From: Burkholderiales bacterium
GTDB taxonomy: Bacteria > Pseudomonadota > Gammaproteobacteria > Burkholderiales > Burkholderiaceae_C
Length of the DNA stretch: 64,000 nt
Direction: 5' to 3'
Assembly: GCA_016702555.1 (NCBI GenBank)
Contig: JADJDV010000007.1
Location: 186,001-250,000, forward strand
The notes under the pieces are model-generated. The model ran no database searches. It was not told the DNA's origin and was given only the letters and a program-made list of their open reading frames with translations. Made by a program: the position numbers and the translations under genes. Below are positions 41,561 through 59,094 of this stretch, piece after piece; positions within the stretch are counted from its first letter, which is position 1, and each line of letters opens with the position of its first letter.

Positions 41561-42135
41561 ACGATACCGTGAGCCCGGCGCTGACCGAGGCGCCCGCCAA
41601 CCCCGACCTGAAGTGGTATGTGGTGCACGCCTACTCCGGCATGGAGAAGGCGGTCGAGCGCAACATTCTTGAGCGCATCCAGCGCGCCGGCATGCAGTCC
41701 AAGTTTGGCCGCATCCTGGTGCCGACCGAGGAAGTGGTCGAGATCAAGAACGGCGTCAAGCGCACCACCGAGCGCAAGTTCTTCCCCGGCTACGTGCTGG
41801 TCGAGATGGTCATGGACGACGACACCTGGCACTTGGTGAAGCACACCAACAAGGTGACGGGTTTTGTCGGTGGCGTGCGCAACCGCCCGGCGCCGATCTC
41901 GGAAGACGAGGTCATGAAGATCGTCAACCAGATGCAGGAAGGCTCGGAGAAGCCGCGCCACAAGGTCGAGTTCGAGGTTGGTGAATACGTGCGCGTCAAG
42001 GACGGACCGTTCACCGACTTCAACGGCACCATCGAGGAAGTCAACTACGAGAAGAGCAAGGTGCGCGTGTCGGTCACGATTTTTGGCCGCGCGACGCCGG
42101 TGGAGCTGGAATTCGGTCAGGTCGAGAAGGCCTGA
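41557..42135 (+). CDS. nusG: transcription termination/antitermination protein NusG
   Basis: A 192-residue NusG. The NGN domain begins LKWYVVHAYSGMEKAVERNI and includes FFPGYVLVEMVMDDDTWHLVK; the KOW domain follows at EYVRVKDGPFTDFNGTIEEV. It binds RNA polymerase clamp and Rho or the S10-ribosome. The ATG at 41557 overlaps the secE stop; the open frame extends farther up through secE but is not coding. A 132-base spacer with a GGAG site leads into rplK. Confidence 0.97.
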   Translation: MNDTVSPALTEAPANPDLKWYVVHAYSGMEKAVERNILERIQRAGMQSKFGRILVPTEEVVEIKNGVKRTTERKFFPGYVLVEMVMDDDTWHLVKHTNKVTGFVGGVRNRPAPISEDEVMKIVNQMQEGSEKPRHKVEFEVGEYVRVKDGPFTDFNGTIEEVNYEKSKVRVSVTIFGRATPVELEFGQVEKA

Positions 42136-42267
42136 CCACAGTTTTGTTTTTCGCGGCGGGCGCTTTCCGACTCGGCGCCAGCGGCGGTCTTGATGCAAGA
42201 GTCGTTCAACCCCGGGGAGTCTGGGTTCGCCTGAACCGCAGACGCATGTACCCGCAAGGAGTAAACC

Positions 42268-42699
42268 ATGGCGAAAAAAATCGTCGGCTTCGTCAAGCTG
42301 CAAGTGCCAGCTGGTAAAGCCAACCCGTCGCCGCCCATCGGCCCTGCCCTGGGCCAGCGCGGTCTGAACATCATGGAGTTCTGCAAGGCGTTCAACGCGC
42401 AGACCCAAGGCGTCGAGCCTGGTCTGCCGCTGCCGGTGGTGATCACCGCCTTCGCCGACAAGAGCTTCACCTTCGTGATCAAGACGCCGCCGGCGAACGT
42501 ATTGATCAAGAAGGCCATCAAGCTCGACAAGGGCTCGGCCAAGCCGAACACCGACAAGGTCGGCAAGATCACCCGGGCCCAGCTCGAGGAAATCGCCAAG
42601 ACCAAGCAGAAAGACATGACTGCCGCCGACCTGGACGCCGCCGTGCGCACCATCGCCGGCTCGGCCCGTTCCATGGGTGTCACTGTGGAGGGCATGTGA
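42268..42699 (+). CDS. rplK: 50S ribosomal protein L11
   Basis: A 143-residue L11 starting MAKKIVGFVKLQVPAGKANP and containing PPIGPALGQRGLNIMEFCKAFN and the C-terminal rRNA-binding GSARSMGVTVEGM. It binds 23S rRNA at the GTPase-associated centre. AAGGAG stands seven bases before the ATG. It is followed by rplA one base after the stop. Confidence 0.99.
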   Translation: MAKKIVGFVKLQVPAGKANPSPPIGPALGQRGLNIMEFCKAFNAQTQGVEPGLPLPVVITAFADKSFTFVIKTPPANVLIKKAIKLDKGSAKPNTDKVGKITRAQLEEIAKTKQKDMTAADLDAAVRTIAGSARSMGVTVEGM

Positions 42700-42700
42700 G

Positions 42701-43396
42701 ATGGCCAAGCTGACGAAGAAAGTCAAAGCCCAGGAGGGCAAGGTCGAGAGCACCAAGCTGTACCCGCTGGGTGAGGCGCTGGAGCTGGTCAAGCAGTTCG
42801 CCACCGCCAAGTTCGATGAATCCATCGACGTCGCGGTGCAACTGGGCGTGGACGCCAAGAAATCCGACCAGGTGGTGCGCGGCGCCGTGGTGCTGCCCAA
42901 TGGCACCGGCAAGACCAAGCGCGTGGCCGTGTTCGCTCAGGGAGCGAAAGCCGAGGAGGCCAAAGCCGCGGGCGCCGACATCGTCGGCATGGAGGACCTG
43001 GCCGAGCAGGTCAAGGCTGGCAATATGCCCTTCGACGTGGTGATCGCCGCGCCGGACGCGATGCGCGTGGTCGGCACGCTGGGTCAGATCCTGGGCCCGC
43101 GTGGCCTGATGCCCAACCCCAAGGTCGGCACCGTGACGCCCGACGTCGCCCAGGCGGTGAAGAACGCCAAGGCTGGCCAGGTGCAGTTCCGCGTCGACAA
43201 GGCCGGCATCATCCACGGCACGATCGGCCGCCGCTCGTTCGACGACGCCAAGCTGCAAGGCAACCTGGTGGCGCTGATCGAAGCCCTGAACAAGGCGAAG
43301 CCGGCCACCAGCAAGGGCCTGTACCTGCGCAAGGTGGCGGTGTCCAGCACCATGGGCGTGGGCGTTCGCGTCGACACCCAGAGCATCAACGCGTGA
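42701..43396 (+). CDS. rplA: 50S ribosomal protein L1
   Basis: A 231-residue L1 of the uL1 family, with KFDESIDVAVQLGVDAKKSDQ, GTGKTKRVAVFAQGAKAEEAK and GPRGLMPNPKVGTVTPDV. It binds 23S rRNA at the stalk and in many bacteria represses its own operon by binding a leader mimic. The start MAKLTKKVK lies one base after the rplK stop, with GAG upstream. Confidence 0.99.
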   Translation: MAKLTKKVKAQEGKVESTKLYPLGEALELVKQFATAKFDESIDVAVQLGVDAKKSDQVVRGAVVLPNGTGKTKRVAVFAQGAKAEEAKAAGADIVGMEDLAEQVKAGNMPFDVVIAAPDAMRVVGTLGQILGPRGLMPNPKVGTVTPDVAQAVKNAKAGQVQFRVDKAGIIHGTIGRRSFDDAKLQGNLVALIEALNKAKPATSKGLYLRKVAVSSTMGVGVRVDTQSINA

Positions 43397-43397
43397 T

Positions 43398-43652
43398 GTG
43401 AAGGAAATTCGGGCGCGGCCTGAGAGGGACGCGCCCGGAGTGGTGGGCTGCGATGGCCGCAAGGCGCATCGCAGGCCATCCAAGACCGCTGGCGCAGGAC
43501 GCGAGTCCTGCTTAATGGCGCCGGAGTTTTCCGGCGCAGCCAGCGCAGATGGCGAACCCGCTGACAAGGTTTCAAAGCCTCAACAGTAGGTCGCTGCAAG
43601 CAGGCGCGCCGATACGGGCCAATCCGGACGGCGCATTTTGAAGGAGTAGACC
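43398..43652 (+). promoter_or_regulatory. ribosomal protein L10 (rplJ) leader region
   Basis: The 256-base rplA-rplJ spacer has strong stems: GCAGGAC/GTCCTGC closed by a GCGA tetraloop (43494-43511), and GCGCCGGA/TCCGGCGC (43518-43537). It ends in AAGGAG before the TTG of rplJ. In bacteria the L10(L12)4 complex binds such a leader to repress rplJL translation; the function here is inferred from position and structure. Confidence 0.65.
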
Positions 43653-44165
43653 TTGAGTCTGAATCGCAGTGAGAAAGAAGCGGTCATCAAAGAAGTGACC
43701 GGCCTCGCCGCTAAAGCTCAAACGCTCGTGATGGCGGAGTACCGCGGCGTCACGGTGGCTGACATGACCAAACTGCGCTCCGACGCGCGCAGCAAGGGCG
43801 TGGCCTTGAGTGTGTTGAAGAACACGCTGGCCCGCCGTGCTGTGGCCGGCAGCAGTTTCGACGTGGTGGCCGACCAGATGACCGGACCGCTCATCTATGG
43901 CTTCTCCGAAGACGCCGTGGCTGCCGCGAAAGTGGTGGCCGATTTCGCGAAAACCAACGACAAGCTGGTGATTCGCGGCGGTGTTTACGGTGGCAAGGCC
44001 CTGGATGCGAACGGCGTGAAGCAGCTGGCCAGCATTCCCACCAAGGAAGTGCTGCTGGCCCAGCTGTGCGGCTTGCTGATGTCGCCGATTTCCCGCACCG
44101 CCGTGGTGCTGGGCGCGCTGGCGGCAAAAAAGGGCGAAGGCGAAGGCGAAGCGGTTGCCGCCTGA
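43653..44165 (+). CDS. rplJ: 50S ribosomal protein L10
   Basis: A 170-residue L10 beginning SLNRSEKEAVIKEVTGLAAK, with AEYRGVTVADMTKLRSDARS and the acidic/Lys C-terminal helices that bind L12 dimers. The start is TTG at 43653, with AAGGAG seven bases upstream; no in-frame ATG is near the family start, so the non-ATG start seems real and may favour autoregulation. It anchors the L7/L12 stalk to 23S rRNA. Confidence 0.97.
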   Translation: MSLNRSEKEAVIKEVTGLAAKAQTLVMAEYRGVTVADMTKLRSDARSKGVALSVLKNTLARRAVAGSSFDVVADQMTGPLIYGFSEDAVAAAKVVADFAKTNDKLVIRGGVYGGKALDANGVKQLASIPTKEVLLAQLCGLLMSPISRTAVVLGALAAKKGEGEGEAVAA

Positions 44166-44209
44166 GGGCGCGGCCTGTTTTAGGACCCATAACTGTTTAG
44201 GTAAATCAA

Positions 44210-44587
<378 letters not shown>

Positions 44588-44616
44588 ATCGGTCCGAGGC
44601 TACTGCGCGGGGCCAT

Positions 44617-44781
44617 TTTGCTGCTGCGATGCTCGCCGTACTCAAGTACGGCTGCGCGTCTCCCAGCAAACTGACTCCCGCTCGCTACGCCTCGATCCCG
44701 ATTTACAGGCTGGTGTTGAGCCAGCCCTTTGCGCTTTCAGAGCGCACTTGAAAGTTGGTGTTCACTACCCATTTTCAAGTG
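44617..44781 (+). promoter_or_regulatory. hairpin-rich spacer between rplL and rpoB
   Basis: The 366-base gap contains no gene but four stems: a long imperfect one whose core is GCCGTAC/GTACGGC (44617-44670); GGCTGG-7-CCAGCC (44708-44726); GCGCT-5-AGCGC (44731-44745); and CACTTGAAA/TTTCAAGTG (44745-44781). E. coli has a partial terminator and an RNase III site at the same place; a similar role here is inference. From 44782 to 44953 I see nothing further. Confidence 0.5.
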
Positions 44782-44953
44782 TCTTCTGATCCCGACTGCA
44801 GAGGACCACTTGGTTCGGGCCGCGTGCAAGGCGTGGCCGTCCGCCATCGGCTGGTAGTGGCCAGCCACCAAGCTTTGTTCAGGCCGCCTGGCCTGACCTG
44901 TCTTTCCTAGTCGCCTGATGTCCAGGACCTCGAGTCTTAAGCCCGGAGATTTC

Positions 44954-49066
<4,113 letters not shown>

Positions 49067-49085
49067 TTTGATGGGAAAGAGTCAT

Positions 49086-53320
<4,235 letters not shown>

Positions 53321-53342
53321 GCGTCGGCCGTGATCCCCGTGG

Positions 53343-53380
53343 CGCCCTGCCGTCGCCTTGTGCGCGGCAGGGCGTTTTTT
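53343..53380 (+). terminator. Rho-independent terminator after rpoC
   Basis: A perfect 10-base-pair stem (CGCCCTGCCG at 53343-53352 with 53365-53374), 12-base loop, and six T. It lies 22 bases after the rpoC stop and closes the ribosomal/RNA polymerase operon. Confidence 0.95.
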
Positions 53381-53394
53381 ATGATCTTCTGGTG

Positions 53395-53982
53395 ATGACG
53401 CTGGGTTTTTCGTTCTGGTTCTGGGTGTTGCTGGCGCTGCTGCTGTTCTGGGCGGTGGGGGCCTACAACCGCCTGGTGCGTCTGCGCGCCGGTGTCGGGC
53501 GCGCCTTCGCGGCGCTGGACGAGCAATTGCTGCGCCAGCTGGTGCTGATCCAGGGCTGCCTGCCGGAGGACGTGCGCGACGGCCCGTCCGACGCGGACGC
53601 CGAGTCGCCCGACGCCGCCCACGCGGCCTGGCAGCGCCTGCAGGCCGCTGCCGAGCAGTTCTCGGTGGTGCTGGCGCAGGCGCGCGCGCAGCCGACCGAC
53701 GCGCCGGCCATGTCGGCCCTGGTGCTGGCGCACGAGGCGCTGCGCACCGCGTGGGCGGGCGCGCTGGCCGAGGCGGTGCCGCCCGATGCCGTGCCTTCGG
53801 CCGAGCGCCTGCAGCAGCGCTGGATGCGCCTGCTGCACCAGGTCCTGCCCTTGCGCACCGCCTTCAATGAGGCGGCGCAGGCCTACAACCGGGCGATCGC
53901 GCAGTTTCCAGCCGTGTTGCTGGCGCGCATCTGCGGCTTCCGGGCCGCCGGCACCGTGACGCGCCTGAACGAGGCGCACTGA
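53395..53982 (+). CDS. LemA-like membrane-anchored protein
   Basis: A 195-residue protein with a single N-terminal helix (FSFWFWVLLALLLFWAVGAYN) and a helical remainder. AYNRLVRLRAGVGRAFAALDEQL and the C-terminal FNEAAQAYNRAIAQFPAVLLARICGF correspond to the beginning and end of LemA proteins. Divergence in the middle, with an Asp/Ala-rich insertion around residues 60-75, makes it a distant member. Its role is unknown. The ATG at 53395 is preceded by an in-frame GTG that cannot be excluded. It is followed by rsmB two bases later. Confidence 0.78.
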   Translation: MTLGFSFWFWVLLALLLFWAVGAYNRLVRLRAGVGRAFAALDEQLLRQLVLIQGCLPEDVRDGPSDADAESPDAAHAAWQRLQAAAEQFSVVLAQARAQPTDAPAMSALVLAHEALRTAWAGALAEAVPPDAVPSAERLQQRWMRLLHQVLPLRTAFNEAAQAYNRAIAQFPAVLLARICGFRAAGTVTRLNEAH

Positions 53983-53984
53983 AG

Positions 53985-55313
53985 GTGCCCGCCGACACCG
54001 CCGCCCACGCGCCGCCCTTGTGGCGGCACCTGCAGCAGACCGCCCGGCTGGTGCAGGGCGTGGCTGAGGGGCGCTCGCTCACTGCGCAGCTGGAGGCGGT
54101 CGATCCGGCGCTGCGCGCAGGCGCGCAGGCGCTGTCCTTCCACGCGCTGCGCTGGCTGGGCCTGGCGCGCGCGCTGCGGCGCCAGCTGGCGCCGCGGGCC
54201 CCGGCGCCAGCGCTGGATGCCTTGCTGTGCACCGCGCTCAGCCTGCTGGTGCCGGATGAGCCGCTGCCGTATCCGCCCTTCACCCTGGTCGACCAGGCGG
54301 TGGAAGCGGCCAAGCGCGATCGCGCGCTGCGCGCGCAGGCAGCGTTCGTGAATGGCTGCCTGCGCCGCTTCCTGCGCGAACGCGCGGCCCTTTTGCAGGC
54401 GGTCCAGGACGATCCGGTGGCGCGCTGGAACCACCCGCGCTGGTGGATCGAGCGCCTGGAGCGCGATCACCCGCAGGATTGGCGGGCGATCCTGACGAGC
54501 GCGCAGCGACCTGCGCCGATGGTGCTGCGCGTCAACCTCGCACGCAACACGGTGCCGGAGTTCTGCCAGCGCCTGGATCAGGCCGGCATCGAAGCGCGCG
54601 CCTTGGGCGCTGCGGCGGTGTGGCTGCCCAAGCCCCTGCCGGTGTCGGCGATTTCGGGCTTTGCCGAGGGTGGTGCCTCGGTGCAGTCGGCGGCGGCGCA
54701 GCGCGCCGCGCCCTTGCTGCTGTCGTTCATCGAGGGCGTGGCGCCGCGCGTGCTGGACGCCTGCGCCGCGCCCGGCGGCAAGACCGCGCACCTGCTCGAA
54801 CTGCGCCCCGGCGCCCGCGTGACGGCGCTGGAGATCGACGCCGGGCGCAGCCGCCGCATCGCGGACAACCTGGCGCGGCTGGGCCTGCGCGCCGACGTGC
54901 GGGTCGCCGACGCGGCCGCGCCGGCCGCCTGGTGGGACGGTCAGCCGTTCGACGCCATCCTGCTCGATGCGCCGTGCAGCGCCTCGGGCATCGTCCGCCG
55001 CCACCCGGACGTGCGCTGGCTGCGCCGCGACAGCGACATCGCGCAGCTGGCCGCCCAACAGGACCGCCTGCTGGGCGCCCTGTGGCCGCTGCTGCGGCCG
55101 GGCGGCGTGTTGCTGTACTGCACCTGCTCGGTGTTCCGGCAGGAGGGTGTGGAGCGCGTGCAGGCGTTTGTTGCACACAACACCGAGGCCGTAATCTTGC
55201 CCGCTCCCGGGCATTTGTTGCCCGGTACGGGCGAACCACTGGCCATGGTTGGCGACAATCAGGCCCGTGACGATGGCTTTTATTACGCCTTGCTGGCCCG
55301 GCGCGCGGTCTAG
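53985..55313 (+). CDS. rsmB: 16S rRNA (cytosine(967)-C(5))-methyltransferase RsmB
   Basis: A 442-residue protein with an N-terminal NusB-like RNA-binding domain (about 10-150) and a C-terminal SAM-dependent methyltransferase. Motif I is DACAAPGGKTAHLLEL, motif IV is LLDAPCSASGIVRRHPDV (Cys) and motif VI LYCTCSVFRQE holds the catalytic Cys. It methylates C967 of 16S rRNA. The start is GTG at 53985, just after the previous stop. Its 3' end overlaps the next gene by about 41 bases. Confidence 0.95.
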   Translation: MPADTAAHAPPLWRHLQQTARLVQGVAEGRSLTAQLEAVDPALRAGAQALSFHALRWLGLARALRRQLAPRAPAPALDALLCTALSLLVPDEPLPYPPFTLVDQAVEAAKRDRALRAQAAFVNGCLRRFLRERAALLQAVQDDPVARWNHPRWWIERLERDHPQDWRAILTSAQRPAPMVLRVNLARNTVPEFCQRLDQAGIEARALGAAAVWLPKPLPVSAISGFAEGGASVQSAAAQRAAPLLLSFIEGVAPRVLDACAAPGGKTAHLLELRPGARVTALEIDAGRSRRIADNLARLGLRADVRVADAAAPAAWWDGQPFDAILLDAPCSASGIVRRHPDVRWLRRDSDIAQLAAQQDRLLGALWPLLRPGGVLLYCTCSVFRQEGVERVQAFVAHNTEAVILPAPGHLLPGTGEPLAMVGDNQARDDGFYYALLARRAV

Positions 55314-55908
55314 GGCCGGGTGGCTGGTCTGGCTGCTGACCGCCTGGCTGTGCCTGCTGCCGTTGCCGCTGGCCGCAGCGGCTCCCGCCGTGGAGCTGAA
55401 CGAGTTGCATGTGGAGCGCGCGGACGATGGCCTGTACCTGTCGGCGCAACTGCAGGTGCAGCTGCCAAGCGTGGTCGAGGATGCGCTGGACAAGGGCATT
55501 CCGGTGCACTTCGTGCTCGAGGCCGACATCCTGCGCGAGCGCTGGTACTGGTCGGACCAGAAACTGGTGTCGGCACGCCGCTACCTGCGCATCGCGTATC
55601 AGCCGCTGACGCGGCGCTGGCGCCTGAACGTGTCGTCCGAGCCGATCGCCAACACCGGCCTGGGCGTCAGCCTGTCGCAGCACTACGACTCGCTGGGCGA
55701 GGTGATGGCGGCGGTCGAGCGCATCGCGCGCTGGCGCATTGCCGACGCGGCGGCGCTGGACGAGGGCGGGCGGCAGTTCCTGCGCTTTCAATTCCGGCTT
55801 GACGTCGGCCAGCTGCCGCGCACCTTCCGCATCGGTACGGTCGGCCCGTCCGACTGGGCGATCTCGGTGGAGCGCCGCATCGAGCTGACGCCGGAGCTGG
55901 GCCGATGA
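55273..55908 (+). CDS. DUF4390 domain protein, exported
   Basis: A 211-residue protein with a hydrophobic export signal (WLVWLLTAWLCLLPLPLAAAA). The mature part has VELNELHVERADDGLYLSAQ, ALDKGIPVHFVLEADILRERW, YLRIAYQPLTRRWRLNVSS and a final RTFRIGTVGPSDWAIS, in line with DUF4390 proteins, which are predicted periplasmic beta-rich proteins of unknown role. Start 55273 lies inside rsmB; an in-frame ATG at 55249 is possible. Its stop overlaps the ntrY-like start as ATGA, so a functional link with the kinase is plausible. Confidence 0.82.
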   Translation: MAFITPCWPGARSRAGWLVWLLTAWLCLLPLPLAAAAPAVELNELHVERADDGLYLSAQLQVQLPSVVEDALDKGIPVHFVLEADILRERWYWSDQKLVSARRYLRIAYQPLTRRWRLNVSSEPIANTGLGVSLSQHYDSLGEVMAAVERIARWRIADAAALDEGGRQFLRFQFRLDVGQLPRTFRIGTVGPSDWAISVERRIELTPELGR

Positions 55909-58202
55909 GCGCGGCCGTCGGCGTCTCCGACGCGGCGCACGCGCGCCGCCGCCGGCTCGGGCGCTGGGCGCTGGTGCTGGCGGTGTCGTTCCTGGTCGGC
56001 ATCGGCCTGATCCTGATCGTCCTGCTGGCCCTGGCCACCAACAACCGGCTGCTGTACGAGCGTTACTACGACCGCCTGTTTCTGGTCAACGTGGTGGTGG
56101 CGGCGGTGCTGGCGCTGGTCATCCTGTGGGGCATCTACCGGCTGGCGCGGCGTCTTCGGCGCGGCAAGTTCGGCAGCCGCCTGCTGATCAAGCTGGCCGC
56201 CATCTTCGGCCTGGTCGGCGTGCTGCCGGGCCTGCTGATCTACGTCGTGTCCTACCAATTCGTCTCGCGCTCGATCGAATCCTGGTTCGACGTCCGGGTG
56301 GAGGGTGCGCTCGAGTCCGGCGTCACGCTGGCGCGCACCTCGCTGGAAACCCAGGCGCGCGAATTCGGCAACCAGTTGCGCCTGGCCTCAGCCAGCCTGG
56401 AGGATGTGCCCGACGCGCTGGCTGGCTTGCCGGTGGAGCGCCTGCGCAGCCAGCTGGGCGCCACCGACGTCGACCTGTGGTCGGCCTCGGGCCGCATGAT
56501 CGCCAGCGCCGGCCAGTCGCGCTTTCAGCTGGCGCCTGAGCGGCCGTCGGCGCAGATGCTGCGCCAGTTGCGCACGCAGGAGGTGGCGACGCTGATCGAG
56601 GGCGTCGACGAGGACGCCGGCGCGACCGGCAAGGGGGCGGGCTCGCCGCGCATCCGCGCGCTGGTGCTGATCAAGACGCGCGCCATTGGCCTGACCGGCG
56701 AGCAGCGCCTGCTGCAGGCGGTGCTGCCGCTGCCGACGGCGCTGGTGGCGCACGCGCTGGCGGTGCAGGAGGCCAACCGCGAATACCAGGAGCGCGCGCT
56801 CGGCCGCGATGGCCTGCGCCGCATGTACATCGGCACGCTCACACTCAGCCTGTTTCTGTCGGTGTTCAGCGCCGTGCTGCTGGCGGCGGTGCTGGGCAAG
56901 CAGCTGGCCACGCCGCTGCTGATGCTGGCCGAGGGCATGCGTCAGGTGGCGGCGGGCGATTTGCGGCCCAAGCTGGCGTTGCAGGGCCGTGACGAACTGG
57001 TCGAGCTGACGCGCTCTTTCGCCGACATGACGCAGCAGCTGGCCGACGCGCGCGCCAGCGTGCAGTCGGGTATGCGCGAGGTCGAGGCCGCACGCGCGCA
57101 CCTGCAGACGATTCTGGACAACCTCACGGCCGGCGTCATCGTGCTTGACCGCGAGGGCGTGGTGCGCTCGTCCAACCCTGGCGCCACGCGCATCCTGCGC
57201 GCGCCGATGGCGGTCGCCACCGGGCGGCCGCTGCGCAGCCTGCACGGCCTGGAGGCTTTCGCCGACGAGGTGCAGGCGCAGTTCGAGGCCTTTGAGGGCG
57301 AACGCGCCGAGCATGGGCTCGACCACTGGCAGAAATCCTTCGAGCTGTACGGCCACGCCGCCGGCGGCATGAGCACCGAGGCCGTGTCGCTGGTGGCGCG
57401 CGGCGCCGCGCTGCCCGGCGGCGAGCGCCTGCTGGTGTTCGACGACATTTCCGAAATCGTGTCGGCGCAGCGCGCCCAGGCCTGGGGCGAGGTCGCGCGC
57501 CGGCTGGCGCACGAGATCAAGAACCCGCTGACGCCAATCCAGCTGTCGGCCGAGCGCCTGGAGCACAAGCTGGCCGCCAAGCTGGAGGGCGCCGAGCGCG
57601 CGTTGCTGGGCAGATCGGTGCAGACCATCGTCGACCAGGTCGACGCCATGAAACGCCTGGTCGACGAGTTCCGCGACTACGCGCGCCTGCCGGCGGCCGA
57701 GCTCAAGTCCATCGACCTCAACGCGCTGGTCACCGAGGTGCTGCACCTGTACGGCAGCGGTGGTGACGGTCAGCACGACGCGCACATGGCGGTGCGGCTG
57801 GACAGCGATCCGCTGTGCCCGCCCATCCTGGGCGATCCGCAACAGCTGCGCCAGGTGATCCACAACCTGGTGCAGAACGCGCTGGACGCCTCGGAGGAAT
57901 CGCCCGCGCGGGCCGGGCTGGACGGCGGCGTGCTGATCCGCACGCAATGGCTGGAGCCGCTGCAGCGCGTGCGCCTGAGCGTGCTCGATCACGGCCATGG
58001 TTTTCCGGAGGCGATCCTCAAGCGCGCCTTCGAACCCTACGTGACCACCAAGTCCAAGGGCACGGGCCTGGGCCTCGCCATGGTCAAGAAAATCGCCGAG
58101 GAACACGGCGCCCGCATCGACCTCTCCAACCGCGTCATCGACGGCCGGGTTGCCGGTGCGCAAGTGTCGTTATCATTCGAGCCAGCAAAGCGCGCCGCTT
58201 GA
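55905..58202 (+). CDS. ntrY: NtrY-type sensor histidine kinase
   Basis: A 765-residue membrane kinase with the NtrY plan: two or three N-terminal helices (ALVLAVSFLVGIGLILIVLL, LVNVVVAAVLALVILWGIY, LAAIFGLVGVLPGLLIYVV), a periplasmic stretch, a further helix near residue 315, a HAMP domain, a PAS domain (LQTILDNLTAGVIVLDREGV), the H-box RRLAHEIKNPLTPIQLSAER (His about 535) and an ATPase domain with NLVQNALDASEE, DHGHGFP and GTGLGLAMVKK. It senses a redox or nitrogen-related signal in other bacteria. It is coupled to the DUF4390 gene (4-base overlap) and followed by its regulator gene 39 bases later. Confidence 0.93.
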   Translation: MSAAVGVSDAAHARRRRLGRWALVLAVSFLVGIGLILIVLLALATNNRLLYERYYDRLFLVNVVVAAVLALVILWGIYRLARRLRRGKFGSRLLIKLAAIFGLVGVLPGLLIYVVSYQFVSRSIESWFDVRVEGALESGVTLARTSLETQAREFGNQLRLASASLEDVPDALAGLPVERLRSQLGATDVDLWSASGRMIASAGQSRFQLAPERPSAQMLRQLRTQEVATLIEGVDEDAGATGKGAGSPRIRALVLIKTRAIGLTGEQRLLQAVLPLPTALVAHALAVQEANREYQERALGRDGLRRMYIGTLTLSLFLSVFSAVLLAAVLGKQLATPLLMLAEGMRQVAAGDLRPKLALQGRDELVELTRSFADMTQQLADARASVQSGMREVEAARAHLQTILDNLTAGVIVLDREGVVRSSNPGATRILRAPMAVATGRPLRSLHGLEAFADEVQAQFEAFEGERAEHGLDHWQKSFELYGHAAGGMSTEAVSLVARGAALPGGERLLVFDDISEIVSAQRAQAWGEVARRLAHEIKNPLTPIQLSAERLEHKLAAKLEGAERALLGRSVQTIVDQVDAMKRLVDEFRDYARLPAAELKSIDLNALVTEVLHLYGSGGDGQHDAHMAVRLDSDPLCPPILGDPQQLRQVIHNLVQNALDASEESPARAGLDGGVLIRTQWLEPLQRVRLSVLDHGHGFPEAILKRAFEPYVTTKSKGTGLGLAMVKKIAEEHGARIDLSNRVIDGRVAGAQVSLSFEPAKRAA

Positions 58203-58241
58203 GGCGCCTGCGTTTGAAGAAAGAGCAAGAGCACTCGCCTT

Positions 58242-58937
58242 ATGGCCAATATTCTCGTGGTGGACGATGAGCACGGCATCCGGGATCTGCTGTCCGAGAT
58301 CCTGAATGACGAGGGGCACACCGTCGAACTCGCCGAGAACGCAGCTCAGGCCAGGGCCGCGCGCCAGGCAGCGCGCCCCGACCTGGTGCTGCTCGACATC
58401 TGGATGCCCGACACCGACGGCGTGACCCTGCTGAAGGAGTGGCGCGGCACCGGCCTGCTGACCATGCCGGTGATCATGATGAGCGGCCACGCCACCATCG
58501 ACACCGCCGTCGAGGCCACGCGCATCGGCGCGCAATCCTTCCTCGAAAAGCCGATCACGCTGCAGAAGCTGCTGAAAGCGGTCGACCAGGCCCTGACGCG
58601 CGAAGGTGCCGCCGCGCGCAAGTCCGCCGAGGTGGACGAGCCCGTCACCGCCGTTGCCAGCGCCGAACTCACCGTCGAAGCCGTCATGACCGGCGGCCAG
58701 ACCATGCCGACGGTGCTCGACCTGAGCCCGCAAGGCCTGCAGACCTTCGAGCTCGACAAGCCCCTGCGCGACGCCCGCGACGCGTTCGAGAAGGCCTACT
58801 TCGAATTCCACCTGGCCAAGGAAGGCGGTTCGATGACGCGCGTGGCCGAGAGGACCGGCCTCGAGCGAACGCACCTGTATCGCAAGCTCAAGCAGCTCGG
58901 CGTCGACCTCGCGCGCGGCCGCCGCGGCGGCGCCTGA
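58242..58937 (+). CDS. NtrX-like response regulator without AAA+ domain
   Basis: A 231-residue regulator: receiver with DD at 8-9, phospho-acceptor Asp52 in VLLDIWMPD, and Lys near 104 in SFLEKPI; then a linker and a Fis-type helix-turn-helix at the C-terminus (GGSMTRVAERTGLERTHLYRKLKQLGVDL). True NtrX has a sigma54-interacting AAA+ domain between these, absent here, so it cannot drive sigma54 promoters in the usual way. It follows ntrY closely. A linker of about 60 residues with GGQTMPTVLDLSPQGLQTFE is unassigned. Genes controlled are unknown. Confidence 0.9.
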   Translation: MANILVVDDEHGIRDLLSEILNDEGHTVELAENAAQARAARQAARPDLVLLDIWMPDTDGVTLLKEWRGTGLLTMPVIMMSGHATIDTAVEATRIGAQSFLEKPITLQKLLKAVDQALTREGAAARKSAEVDEPVTAVASAELTVEAVMTGGQTMPTVLDLSPQGLQTFELDKPLRDARDAFEKAYFEFHLAKEGGSMTRVAERTGLERTHLYRKLKQLGVDLARGRRGGA

Positions 58938-58973
58938 CGCTGCCCGAGAACATGCTAGAATCCGACCCTTCTT

Positions 58974-59049
<76 letters not shown>

Positions 59050-59062
59050 GTCAACAAAGGAA

Positions 59063-59094
59063 ACCCTGCTACTTAAAACGTAGCGGGGTTTTTT
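59063..59094 (+). terminator. Rho-independent terminator after tRNA-Phe
   Basis: CCCTGCTAC pairs with GTAGCGGGG (one U-G pair) around a 7-base loop, followed by a T-run. It lies 15 bases after the tRNA. Confidence 0.9.
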
